Shown here one piece after another: positions 36,284 to 44,467 of a DNA stretch of 64,000 bases. Position numbers and translations under genes: made by a program. Origin of the DNA: Prevotella pectinovora. GTDB taxonomy: Bacteria; Bacteroidota; Bacteroidia; Bacteroidales; Bacteroidaceae. The stretch covers positions 1 through 64,000 of the forward strand of contig NZ_JXQI01000026.1 of assembly GCF_000834015.1 (NCBI RefSeq), written 5' to 3'. The first letter of the stretch is position 1, and each line of letters starts with the position of its first letter. Under the pieces are notes generated by a model, which searched no databases, was not told the DNA's origin, and saw only the letters and a list, made by a program, of their open reading frames with translations.

Positions 36284-37753
36284 TCAGAGCAGTCCCATTC
36301 CTTTCAGCTTGGCTTCTATTGCAGCCACTCCTCCTTCCACGTTGCTCTCTATGTTGAGAGGCATTACGGGGTCGTGCAGCGACATACGCAAGAGCCACCA
36401 GCCCTTTTCCCCGTCGTCAGTGCAGCTCACTCTCAGTCCCTCGTAGTTGGGTTCCACGATAGTCCATCCAGCCATTCCTGCGACTTTCGCCTTCATGTCT
36501 TCCAATACTTCCGTTCCCTGCGCCTTGAAGTCGGGTTCCGTCAGCTTTATCCTTATCTCCTTGCTCTCCTTCGGCTGCTTGAGAGAGGCAATCATCTCGT
36601 CCAGACGCTTGCCCTGCCTGTATAGCTTAGCCGCATTTACGATGAGCTTTGCTGCCAGATAAGCTCCGTCGTCCAGGAAATGGTTCTCTCTCAGTGCTGC
36701 GTGTCCAGATGTCTCTATTGCAAGCCAGCATTCCTCACCGGTCTGGTTGAGCCTTATCCCCTCGTTTATCACGTTCTTGTATCCTCTGCGGAAGCGGTGG
36801 TGCCTGCCTCCCAGTCGGGTGATGAATTCAGCCAGTCCGTCACTCGTCACTGAGTCTGTCACTATCGTGCTCCCCGGGTGCTCCTCGAGTATCACCGATG
36901 CTATGAGCGCTATGAGCGCGTTTCGGTTTATGGGCTCCCCCTTGTGTCCGATGATAGCCGAACGGTCCACGTCGGTATCGAATATCACTCCCATGTCAGC
37001 CTTGCTCTCTTCCACAGCCTTGCATACCGAAGCCATAGCCTCTGCGTTCTCCGGGTTCGGTATGTGGTTAGGGAAGTGTCCGTCCGGCTCCAGAAACTGG
37101 CTTCCCTCGGTCTTGGCTCCCAATGATTTGAGTATCTTCTCGAAGAATCCTCCGTTTCCGTTTCCTGCGTCCACAATGATGTGCATTCCCTTCAGCGGTT
37201 GAGAGAATTCGTCGGCGTTCACTCCCTGGCAGATATAGTCGGCGATATGCTTTGAGTATATGGTCATGAAGTCGAGCGTCTTGCAGCTGCCTTCAGCTCC
37301 GTCGTATGCATATTCTCCGCTTTCGGCTATGTCGAGAATCGATGTTATGTCTTTCTTGTCGAGACCTCCCTTGGGTGTGAAGAATTTCAGTCCGTTGCGG
37401 TTGAACGGCAGATGGCTTGCCGTCACCATCACTGCAGCAGTGGCTTTCAGTTGCTCGCTGATGGTGGTCATAAACATAGCCGGCGTTGACGCCAGCCCGC
37501 AGTCCACCACGTTTGCTCCCGCCTCTTTGGCTCCCTTCACGAAGGCTCCTTTAATCATGTCACCTGAAATGCGGCAGTCCATTCCCACGGTGATTGTGGG
37601 TGTGTTTGTGCCTGTGGTTTTTCTGGTCCAGCAAACGAAGGATCTGGCGATAGTCTCCACCGCCTCTTCCGTGAGGTTCACGTGCTCTCCTTCAATACCT
37701 TCGAGAGCCACTCCTCTTATGTCCGAACCATTCTGTAGTTTTTTCCAATTCAT
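36284..37753 (-). CDS. Phosphoglucomutase/phosphomannomutase family
   Basis: Alpha-D-phosphohexomutase interconverting hexose-1- and hexose-6-phosphates. The 489 residues carry the phosphoserine loop TASHLPFNRNG near residue 106, the metal-binding loop in the variant form FDTDVDRSA near 254 (most enzymes have DGDGDR) and the sugar-binding ETSGHAALREN near 348. The variant loop keeps the three metal-binding Asp residues. Product (glucose, mannose or glucosamine) cannot be told. A good promoter lies far upstream (37968), giving an about 205-base leader. Confidence 0.9.
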   Translation of the reverse strand: MNWKKLQNGSDIRGVALEGIEGEHVNLTEEAVETIARSFVCWTRKTTGTNTPTITVGMDCRISGDMIKGAFVKGAKEAGANVVDCGLASTPAMFMTTISEQLKATAAVMVTASHLPFNRNGLKFFTPKGGLDKKDITSILDIAESGEYAYDGAEGSCKTLDFMTIYSKHIADYICQGVNADEFSQPLKGMHIIVDAGNGNGGFFEKILKSLGAKTEGSQFLEPDGHFPNHIPNPENAEAMASVCKAVEESKADMGVIFDTDVDRSAIIGHKGEPINRNALIALIASVILEEHPGSTIVTDSVTSDGLAEFITRLGGRHHRFRRGYKNVINEGIRLNQTGEECWLAIETSGHAALRENHFLDDGAYLAAKLIVNAAKLYRQGKRLDEMIASLKQPKESKEIRIKLTEPDFKAQGTEVLEDMKAKVAGMAGWTIVEPNYEGLRVSCTDDGEKGWWLLRMSLHDPVMPLNIESNVEGGVAAIEAKLKGMGLL

Positions 37754-37967
37754 AGTCGTGTAATTTGTGAATACCTATTATATATATGTTTTGAATAGTT
37801 GTGCTTATATTGTCTTATGTCGTTCATGATTGTTTGGAAACATCGTTGCGTATATGTTTTCAATGGTCATTGCCCGTACTGTCATGGGCTGCGGATTCAT
37901 GTGGCCGCAATCATGGATTCATCTGCCCGGATGGGCTTTTGTTCTGGCATAGGTAGTAATTCGTGTG

Positions 37968-37998
37968 CAAAGATACGATTTTTTGTCAAGATTGCCAA
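37968..37998 (-). promoter_or_regulatory. Promoter of the phosphohexomutase gene
   Basis: Minus-strand TTG (37996-37998), 20-base spacer, TATCTTTG (37968-37975). The 37754-38217 gap holds this promoter, an about 205-base leader without a clear hairpin, and two hairpins at 38041 and 38083. Confidence 0.75.
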
Positions 37999-38040
37999 TC
38001 ATGCGGTGGCTTTTAATTCATAGAACCCTTTCTAACCTTA

Positions 38041-38072
38041 AACCCATCCTAACCTTCCCCATAGGATGGGTT
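38041..38072. repeat. AACCCATCCT inverted repeat, cassette-flanking copy
   Basis: AACCCATCCT and AGGATGGGTT form a perfect 10-bp stem with a 12-base loop. The first 19 bases AACCCATCCTAACCTTCCC recur at 41405 and 41517, on the other side of the HU/DUF4248/DUF3987 cassette. Confidence 0.75.
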
Positions 38073-38082
38073 CCAATACAAA

Positions 38083-38127
38083 GGCGTGCTGCCTTTTCCT
38101 GCGCTCAGGAAACATAGGCAGCACGCC
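38083..38127. terminator. Large hairpin downstream of the HU gene
   Basis: A 12-bp perfect stem GGCGTGCTGCCT / AGGCAGCACGCC with an inner TTTCCTG/CAGGAAA stem around CGCT. On the minus strand it is followed by TTTGTATT, so it can end the HU transcript, although the T-tract is weak. Confidence 0.6.
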
Positions 38128-38217
38128 GGTCATTTGCTCTCCGCTGAGAGACTGTGCTTTTCATGGTAAAGATACAGAATAAAAACAATTGAGATGCACT
38201 ATGAAGTTTTTGTGTTA

Positions 38218-38652
38218 TTATTCCTTCGGAGGGGTGACGGGCTGCTTCTTCTTCGCTTCCACCACGGTGGCGCGTCTGAGACTGGTCTCCAGGTCTTTCA
38301 TCTGCAGCGAACCGGTGGCGCGCGCCCTGAGCTTCAGTCCGTCGATGTTTGCAGCAACGGTGAACTCCTCTTCTTTCACAGCTCCGCCTCTGGTGTTCTT
38401 GATGCCGATGCTGAAGATGGCGAGGTCGGGGAGTTTCACGCTTCGTCCTTCGAGGAGCAGCTCCTTGATACACGACACCATGTCGGTGATGATCCCCTTT
38501 ATGGCACCTGCCGAATATGGAGTGTTGTGAGCCGCCATGTGTTCAGCGAGCTTGTCGATGTCAACGGTGCTCTCTTTCACCGGGAAGGCATACCATTTGC
38601 CGAAGGAGTGACTGCCTTCCACGTTGTTCTTTTTCAGGATGTACTTGATCAT
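38218..38652 (-). CDS. HU-like DNA-binding protein
   Basis: A 144-residue protein of the HU/IHF-like fold used in Bacteroidetes accessory cassettes. After the N-terminal helix pair it has ELLLEGRSVKLPDLAIFSIGIK, the HU core, then a C-terminal extension ending in a Lys/Pro tail (AKKKQPVTPPKE). These relatives are longer than canonical HU (90 residues). It likely binds or bends DNA, perhaps as a partner of the neighbouring cassette proteins; this is inference. Confidence 0.85.
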   Translation of the reverse strand: MIKYILKKNNVEGSHSFGKWYAFPVKESTVDIDKLAEHMAAHNTPYSAGAIKGIITDMVSCIKELLLEGRSVKLPDLAIFSIGIKNTRGGAVKEEEFTVAANIDGLKLRARATGSLQMKDLETSLRRATVVEAKKKQPVTPPKE

Positions 38653-38777
38653 AACTGTTTTACGTTAAAGGGTTAAAGTATAGGTTTCTGATGAGGAGAT
38701 TCGCCAAGCCTTGACAATCGCTCTTCAAAAAGCTTCCGGCAAGTTGTGCTCAACTGCTTCTCTCATCATTCACATTG

Positions 38778-38785
38778 CAAAGATA
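38778..38785 (-). promoter_or_regulatory. Candidate -7 box of the HU-like gene
   Basis: Minus-strand TATCTTTG, about 125 bases before the ATG; no TTG at the usual distance. Confidence 0.4.
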
Positions 38786-38855
38786 CCACATCTGCCGTTG
38801 GCGGTCGTGGGTTAGTATACGTTGGCGTGGGATAAGTGATTATTTCTGTCTTTTC

Positions 38856-39110
38856 TCACGGTTCGCCCAGGTGTCTCAGGATGGTTTCCACCTGTCTGGG
38901 GGTGAAACATTTTGCCGTGCGCACATAGTGCTGGCTCTTGAGCTCCTCGCTCAGAGGCCCGCATCTCCTTATCCATGCCATGAGATGGTTTACGGCGGTG
39001 TGTGGCTGCGAGTCAGGGAAATATAGCATTGCCAGTTCTGACTTGCCGTATGTTCGTATCGCCATCCTCTGGGGTTCTGGCTGCGGGTTTCGTCTGCTGT
39101 TGTTGTTCAT
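38856..39110 (-). CDS. DUF4248 family protein
   Basis: An 84-residue protein with the family pattern RTYGKSELAMLYFPD near residues 19-33 and a C-terminal helix-turn-helix-like part FTPRQVETILRHLGEP. It is one of the small proteins usually found between DUF3987/VirE and HU-like genes in Bacteroidales. Function unknown; a DNA-binding role is plausible. It follows the DUF3987 gene by 29 bases. Confidence 0.85.
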   Translation of the reverse strand: MNNNSRRNPQPEPQRMAIRTYGKSELAMLYFPDSQPHTAVNHLMAWIRRCGPLSEELKSQHYVRTAKCFTPRQVETILRHLGEP

Positions 39111-39139
39111 ATATAAATAGGTGTTTTATGGTCAGACAA

Positions 39140-41329
39140 TCAGTTGCTTTCATTCTCTGTTCCGCCGCTTTGCGCCTCCGTTTCGCCGCTTTTAGATGCG
39201 TCATCGTTGCCGGCAGCCGCCTTGCGGTAGTGGCCGTAGCGTGTGGGAATGATGATGCCGTAGGCATTGCAGAAGAGGTTGATCAGACGGTAGGCGGATG
39301 CCCGCGATATGTTTTGTTCTTGGGCGATGGCGATATAATCACTTGCTTTGAACTCCTTGTCGTCAGGCAGCTTGTTGTAAATTTTGATTTCCTCCGGCGT
39401 CAGCTTTATGCCCTTGTCTGCAAACGGGTTTTCCGTTTCTTTTGCGAGCCTTGTGTATACACGTGCCGTGTGGTTGGCGAGCGTCTCCACTATGGTCATG
39501 GCTGTGGCAAAGTCGCGGTCGTCGCATACCATTGCGCTCTCTTCGGGCTGGAAGATGCCTCCCAGGTCGGTCATCGTGGCGAGGCGGCGCAGCGTGGAGA
39601 GCACCATGGCATAGCGGAATCCGCCGAGGGCGAGACGGTAAACGAAGGCTTTGTATTCGGAGCCCAGCATCTCGTATTGGTCTTTGAGCATCTCCTGAAA
39701 CGAGGCGAGGAAGCTCTCCTGCTGGTTGGAGCTCATCACAAACTGTACGGGTCTGCCTTTTCTCTCCTCCAGGGCGTGGTATAGCTTGAGCAGACTTTCG
39801 CCCATCTTTAGGTATTCCTCGTCGAGGGGACGGGTGTTGCGTGCGAACACGTTGTTGAAGCGCGGCTCCTCTTCCGGAAACTGATAGAAGAAGAATCGGC
39901 TGCCCAGTCCGTTCTCCCAGTTGGGGAATAGCGGCTGCAGCTGTCCGGGTGTGCATGTGAGCATCACGGAGAGCCGCGGAGAGTCCACGTCGATGTGGAG
40001 CTTCTCGCTCACTCGGTTCATGCTTATCGTTTCGTGGTGGAACGCCTTGCGCATGAGGTCGGAGTAGTTGCCATAGTCTGATGATATCATTGCCGACACG
40101 GTGTCTGCCTCGGTCTCAAACATGAGTCCCCATCCTCCGTTGGCGTCGATGGCGCGGTATACCGCCGAGGATGAACTGTTGCCCGGCACAAATGGCGTTC
40201 GGAACACGGGTTCTACGGGCGGCTCTCCGCGGTCGCCCTTGTCCTTCTGCTTCCGTTTCGCCTCGTATGCCGCCATCAGCCTTTCGTATTCCATTTTCTT
40301 TCCCTCATACTCCCGTCGCATCTCGTCTTTCAGCGGTTTGGCGAGCTGTCGGCAGAAGTTCAAGTCGCCTTTCGACGAACCGGCATTGGCAAAGAGAATG
40401 TTGTATAACGGAGCATACACCTTCCTGCCGTCGTATAGTCCGTAAACTCCCGAGGGCATGTCCGGCGTTCCGCTTGCCGCTCCGATTAGGCCCGAAACGA
40501 TGTTCAGCGTTCCAATTATCATCTTGTCGCGGCTCACCACGTCGTCGTGTAGCTGCATGATTCTATTGAGTATGGGAGGAAGGTCTGCCGTATCCAACTT
40601 GTCGGAGAATGTATAGCCGTTGGAAAAGTTTTTACAAGAAAGTCCCAAAAGTCCCAAAGTACCAAAGTTCCAATGGTGTATGATACTTTTGTCTAAGTTG
40701 TTATATATCAATATATTATCTTTTTTATTACATTTTATATTGTTCTTATGGTACTTTGGTACTTTGGTACTTTTGGTACTTTTGGTACTTTCTTCCTCTC
40801 TTTTCCCTCTTTCCCTTGCCATCTCCTTGAGGTCTACATTAGCCAGATCTCTTGCCATCTGGAAGAAGGTGGCGATAGTGATTCCTCCCTTGTGGCCTTT
40901 CATGCAGTTGTCGTAGAGTCGGTTGCATTCCCGAGTGTCGTAGTCGGCGTTCATCTGCGAGAGTCGGTCGAAAATCTGTCTGCCAGCCTCTCCGAGTCCG
41001 TCTGAAAGTGCGAAGGCGAGTCTCAGCCAGTTGTCGTAGCCCTGTGTGATGTCGCGTCCCGAGGCTGCCACTCTGTCAGCCACTTCTGCCACCCTTGCGA
41101 GAGTGTCGTCGGGAGTGGTGTAGTGGGTGTCGTGGGGTGTGGCGTTGAGGTTGTCGCAGTGTGTGGCGTTGAGGTTGTCGCAGTGTGTGGCGTTGAGGTT
41201 GTCGCAGTGTGTGGCGTTGAGGGCATTGTCATGTGTGGCGTTGCTGCCGTTTGCGGTTCTCTTGTTGTCCGGCTTGTTGTTGCCGTTGTGTTCCAGATAT
41301 TCTGCTGGATTGAAAATTGTATGTTTCAT
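39140..41329 (-). CDS. PriCT-2/DUF3987 primase-helicase-like protein
   Basis: 729 residues with, in order: a low-complexity N-terminus with about five 8-residue units (NATHCDNL-type, residues 30-65), a PriCT-2-like region near 95-165 (ITQGYDNWLRLAFALSDG), a Lys/Ser/Thr and Asn-rich, AT-rich insert near 180-230, the DUF3987 ATPase-like core (IVSGLIGAASG, NILFANAGSSKGD with a degenerate P-loop, WGLMFETEADT) and an acidic tail. Such proteins are found in mobile-element-like cassettes and are thought to act in replication, but no activity is shown. Its usual N-terminal partner (BT4734-like) is a separate gene upstream. Confidence 0.85.
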   Translation of the reverse strand: MKHTIFNPAEYLEHNGNNKPDNKRTANGSNATHDNALNATHCDNLNATHCDNLNATHCDNLNATPHDTHYTTPDDTLARVAEVADRVAASGRDITQGYDNWLRLAFALSDGLGEAGRQIFDRLSQMNADYDTRECNRLYDNCMKGHKGGITIATFFQMARDLANVDLKEMARERGKREEESTKSTKSTKVPKYHKNNIKCNKKDNILIYNNLDKSIIHHWNFGTLGLLGLSCKNFSNGYTFSDKLDTADLPPILNRIMQLHDDVVSRDKMIIGTLNIVSGLIGAASGTPDMPSGVYGLYDGRKVYAPLYNILFANAGSSKGDLNFCRQLAKPLKDEMRREYEGKKMEYERLMAAYEAKRKQKDKGDRGEPPVEPVFRTPFVPGNSSSSAVYRAIDANGGWGLMFETEADTVSAMISSDYGNYSDLMRKAFHHETISMNRVSEKLHIDVDSPRLSVMLTCTPGQLQPLFPNWENGLGSRFFFYQFPEEEPRFNNVFARNTRPLDEEYLKMGESLLKLYHALEERKGRPVQFVMSSNQQESFLASFQEMLKDQYEMLGSEYKAFVYRLALGGFRYAMVLSTLRRLATMTDLGGIFQPEESAMVCDDRDFATAMTIVETLANHTARVYTRLAKETENPFADKGIKLTPEEIKIYNKLPDDKEFKASDYIAIAQEQNISRASAYRLINLFCNAYGIIIPTRYGHYRKAAAGNDDASKSGETEAQSGGTENESN
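40640..40792. repeat. Inverted repeat and AT-rich insert inside the DUF3987 gene
   Basis: AAGTCCCAAAAGTCCCAAAG-type sequence at 40640-40674 and GGTACTTTGGTACTTTGGTA-type sequence at 40749-40792 are repetitive and roughly complementary, and bracket a very AT-rich 75-base core. In the protein this gives KSTKSTKVPKYH, an Asn/Lys/Ile-rich linker and FGTLGLLGLS. Confidence 0.8.
41137..41232 (-). repeat. 24-bp coding tandem repeats in the DUF3987 gene
   Basis: Three identical units and a diverged fourth (GTGTGGCGTTGAGGTTGT core on the plus strand), at 41137, 41161, 41185 and 41209. Each adds eight residues, so copy number can change without a frameshift. Confidence 0.9.
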
Positions 41330-41384
41330 AATTTGTTGTTTTGTTTGATTTTTTAAACTCTATAGTCAGCACTCAATGCTATCT

Positions 41385-41740
41385 GTCCCTCCCCTGTAGG
41401 ATAAAACCCATCCTAACCTTCCCAAAGGGCAACCCATCCTAGCCTTCCCAAAGGGAAGGAACTGGTTACTCTGTATCTGAACTTCAGACAATCACTTCAG
41501 CCCCCTCTCGTTCTCAAACCCATCCTAACCTTCCCAAAGGGAAGGAACAGGTTACTTTGCCAATGAACATCAGCCCCCTCTCGTTCTCCCCCGTAGGGGA
41601 GATGCAGGTTACTCCGGTTCTGTCAAAGACTGGGGGATGCAGGTTACTCCGGATCTGATAAGCCATTGACAATCAACCAGTCAAGTGTATCTGTCCCTCC
41701 CCTTCGGGGGAGGTTAGGTGGGGGCTGATGGTGATTTGCA
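41385..41740. repeat. Repeat-rich gap between BT4734-like and DUF3987 genes
   Basis: The 41330-41750 gap is filled by related short repeats: AACCCATCCTAACCTTCCC at 41405 and 41517 (one mismatch copy at 41431), GGTTACT at 41464, 41550, 41607 and 41642, and palindromic CCCCTTCGGGGG-type runs near 41698. No reading frame or promoter is convincing here. Confidence 0.8.
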
Positions 41741-41750
41741 GGAGTAATCT

Positions 41751-42374
41751 CTATCTTCTCACATAGCATCCCGGGTCGTGTGGCAGGAAGCAGGCGCGCG
41801 ACACGTCGCGGCATGCCTTGTCGGCATCGATGCCATACCTGTCGAGCAGATACTGGCGTGTGGCGTCGAACCACAGTTCGTGGGGATACAGCTCCGTGTT
41901 GATGCTCACCACCCATTTCAGTCCGTCGCCCGATGGCGACACGAAACAGAGTTCGGTGAGAAACTGCTCGTCGTCGATGAGCCTCTTGCGCAAGTCGTCG
42001 AGCTGAAGGTGGTTGCCCACATGGTCGATGTCGATGCAGAGCAGTCCGGAGTGGCTGATGAGCCCGTCGCGCGACCTGTATCTGAAGATGCCCGAGAAGG
42101 TGCAGAAGGCGAAGCCCCGCTTCTTGAAGAGCTTCCGTTCCTTCTCGTCGTGTATGTCGCGCAGACGGTATGTCGCCGTCAGTGCGTCCATATCGGTTGT
42201 GATATACTCGTATGCCTTCCCGATGCTGAAAGTGCTCCAGGGCTTCACCTGCATGGCAGGAGCCAGGAAGAAAGAAAACAGCCCCTCTTGTCGTTTTGTC
42301 AAGCTGTCGGGACTCAGGTTTCCGTTGTGTGTCATGATGTCAGTAGCCGTGCTCGCCTCGCTCTCATCCTTCAT
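41751..42374 (-). CDS. BT4734-like/VirE N-terminal domain protein
   Basis: A 207-residue single-domain protein with LICIDIDHVGNHL near 115, CFVSPSGDGLKWVV near 148 and SRACFLPHDP near the C-terminus, the conserved pattern of BT4734-like domains that in many Bacteroidales are fused ahead of PriCT-2 and DUF3987. The acidic motif and the SPSGDG loop are reminiscent of archaeo-eukaryotic primase folds, so a primase-like role with the downstream gene is a fair guess. A 421-base repeat-rich gap separates them. Confidence 0.82.
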   Translation of the reverse strand: MKDESEASTATDIMTHNGNLSPDSLTKRQEGLFSFFLAPAMQVKPWSTFSIGKAYEYITTDMDALTATYRLRDIHDEKERKLFKKRGFAFCTFSGIFRYRSRDGLISHSGLLCIDIDHVGNHLQLDDLRKRLIDDEQFLTELCFVSPSGDGLKWVVSINTELYPHELWFDATRQYLLDRYGIDADKACRDVSRACFLPHDPGCYVRR

Positions 42375-42468
42375 CCTGTTGAGTGGCAGCCGGTGTCGGT
42401 CAGTCCCGAGCCGCCGTGAAGGAGGGGGTCAGACACTATTGTCTCGCCCCGGCGGTGGGATGGCATTG

Positions 42469-42476
42469 CAAAGGTA
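42469..42476 (-). promoter_or_regulatory. Candidate -7 box of the BT4734-like gene
   Basis: Minus-strand TACCTTTG, about 95 bases before the ATG; no clear TTG partner. The rest of the 42375-42877 gap is G-rich with several degenerate TGATTCATG/CGTGAT repeats and an ATCGTGA/TCACGAT hairpin near 42610, no gene. Confidence 0.5.
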
Positions 42477-42877
42477 GCGATAGGCGGCAGAAGGATGAAA
42501 TTCTGCATAGTGTTCCTCTCGGAGCCGGAATCGTGTCAGCAGGCAGGGTGGGGATGTCGGTTTCCGGTGGGGGAGTGGGAATATCGTGTCGGCAGGATTA
42601 TGGCAGCCGGAATATCGTGATGCATCATTCACGATCAATGATTGTGTTGGCGCGTGGGATTCATGATTCGTGATTCATGGTGGTTGAATTGTGATGGCGT
42701 GTGGTGAATTCGTGATCCGTGATCAGTGTCGGTGGTCGGTCTTGCCGTTGGGTCGCAGGCATCGGGAGTGGCTACAAATCCAAATCTGCCATTTTTATTT
42801 TTGATTTTGTCGGAATATTGTAGGCGTTTTAGACAATTTTGATTATCTTTACGGCCAAACAAAATGAACGCAAGATA

Positions 42878-44440
42878 ATGGCATTGAAATTATATCCTAT
42901 TGGCATACAGACTTTCGAAAGGATTAGAAAGGAAAATCTCCTGTATATAGACAAGACGGGGTATGTATACCGCATGACGCATACCAGCGGCAAACACTTC
43001 TTCCTGAGCCGTCCGAGGAGATTCGGCAAGTCGCTCCTCGTGTCGACACTCGAAAGTTATTTCAAGGCAGATAAAGAACTCTTCAGAGGACTCCAGATAG
43101 AGGATATGGAAAGGGAATGGACGGAATATCCCGTGGTGCATTTCGACTTCTCGGGAGGGAAACATCAGGATGCCGGACAACTCAGACGCTATATCGGCTA
43201 TATGCTCGAAGAGGAGGAGAGACGGTTCGGCATTGAGTGTGATGCTGTGGACGAGAACGTGCGTCTGGAAAATCTGATAACTTCAATATACGAGAAAGAA
43301 GGCAGACAGGTGGTGGTGCTGATAGACGAATATGACGCACCGCTGCTCGACGTGGCGCATCAGGACGGACAGCTCGCCATACTGCGTGATGTCATGCGCA
43401 ACTTCTACAGTCCGCTGAAGAAATGCGAGAGGATGCTGCGCTTCGTGTTCATCACAGGGATAACGAAGTTTTCACAGGTCAGCATATTCAGCGAGCTTAA
43501 CAACATTACCAACATCAGCATGGACAATGAATATGCTGGCATCTGTGGAATAACAAGAGAGGAGTTGCTGACGCAGATGACTGCCGATGTGGATGAGCTC
43601 GCCCGAAAACTCTCGGTTGGGAGAGAGGCGGCAGTAAGGCTGCTGACCGAAAATTATGACGGATACCACTTTGCATGGCCATCGCCAGATGTTTTCAACC
43701 CCTACAGCCTGCTTAACTGCTTCTCGAGACAGAAGGTGGCAGGTTACTGGTTTGCCACTGGTACACCAACTTTCCTGATAGAGATGATGAGGAAGTTCGG
43801 TACCGTGCCGTCTGGCATCGGCGGAGTGCAGGCAAAGGAGTCATCGTTCGACGCTCCTACAGAGAGCATGTCGAGCATCATGCCGCTGCTCTATCAAAGT
43901 GGATATCTCACGATAAAAGACTATGACCCGCAACTCGGGCTCTATACACTCGATATCCCGAACAAGGAAATACGTATTGGGCTATACGACAGTCTGCTGC
44001 CAAACTATATGGAGACTGCCGCTGATGAGGGACGTGTGGCGATTGCCCACATGTCGACATTCATCAACAGGGGAGACATCAACGGAGCCCTGGAACTGCT
44101 GAAGTCTTTTCTCGAAGCGGTTCCATACTGCGACAATACTTTATACGAGGGACATTATCAGCAGATGCTATATCTGATATTCGCTCTGCTCACCGACTAT
44201 GACATACAGGTGGAGCAGCGCACGGCAAAGGGGAGGATTGACATTGTACTTGAAACGAAGACCCACATTTTTATAATGGAACTCAAGTTTGACAAAACGG
44301 CTGAAGAAGCTCTCGCACAAATCAACACAGCGCGATATGCAGATGCCTTTGTGCTGAAAGGCAAGAAGATAGTGAAGGTGGGCATAAACTTCTGCGTGAA
44401 GGAAGAACGGAACATAACGGAATGGCTGACGCAGGAATGA
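42878..44440 (+). CDS. AAA ATPase-like/PD-(D/E)XK nuclease-like protein (DUF1703 type)
   Basis: 520 residues. The N-terminal signature LYPIGIQTFERIR, then DKTGYVYRM and Walker A FLSRPRRFGKS at residues 42-52, Walker B VVLIDEYDAPL near 146 and FITGITKFS. The C-terminal part has the nuclease-like motif RIDIVLETK ... FIMELKF near 450-470 (D, then E-x-K). Such genes are numerous in Prevotella and Bacteroides genomes; role unknown, possibly in defence or as selfish elements. An upstream frame start at 42839 is rejected; MALKLYPIG matches the family start. Confidence 0.88.
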   Translation: MALKLYPIGIQTFERIRKENLLYIDKTGYVYRMTHTSGKHFFLSRPRRFGKSLLVSTLESYFKADKELFRGLQIEDMEREWTEYPVVHFDFSGGKHQDAGQLRRYIGYMLEEEERRFGIECDAVDENVRLENLITSIYEKEGRQVVVLIDEYDAPLLDVAHQDGQLAILRDVMRNFYSPLKKCERMLRFVFITGITKFSQVSIFSELNNITNISMDNEYAGICGITREELLTQMTADVDELARKLSVGREAAVRLLTENYDGYHFAWPSPDVFNPYSLLNCFSRQKVAGYWFATGTPTFLIEMMRKFGTVPSGIGGVQAKESSFDAPTESMSSIMPLLYQSGYLTIKDYDPQLGLYTLDIPNKEIRIGLYDSLLPNYMETAADEGRVAIAHMSTFINRGDINGALELLKSFLEAVPYCDNTLYEGHYQQMLYLIFALLTDYDIQVEQRTAKGRIDIVLETKTHIFIMELKFDKTAEEALAQINTARYADAFVLKGKKIVKVGINFCVKEERNITEWLTQE

Positions 44441-44467
44441 CATGTCTTGTAGCCCAGCCACAACCCA

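Noticed and set aside
41330..41750. BT4734-like and DUF3987 as one frameshifted gene
   Set aside because: They are separated by 421 bases of repeats and stops, each with complete ends, and separate genes of this kind are known in Prevotella.
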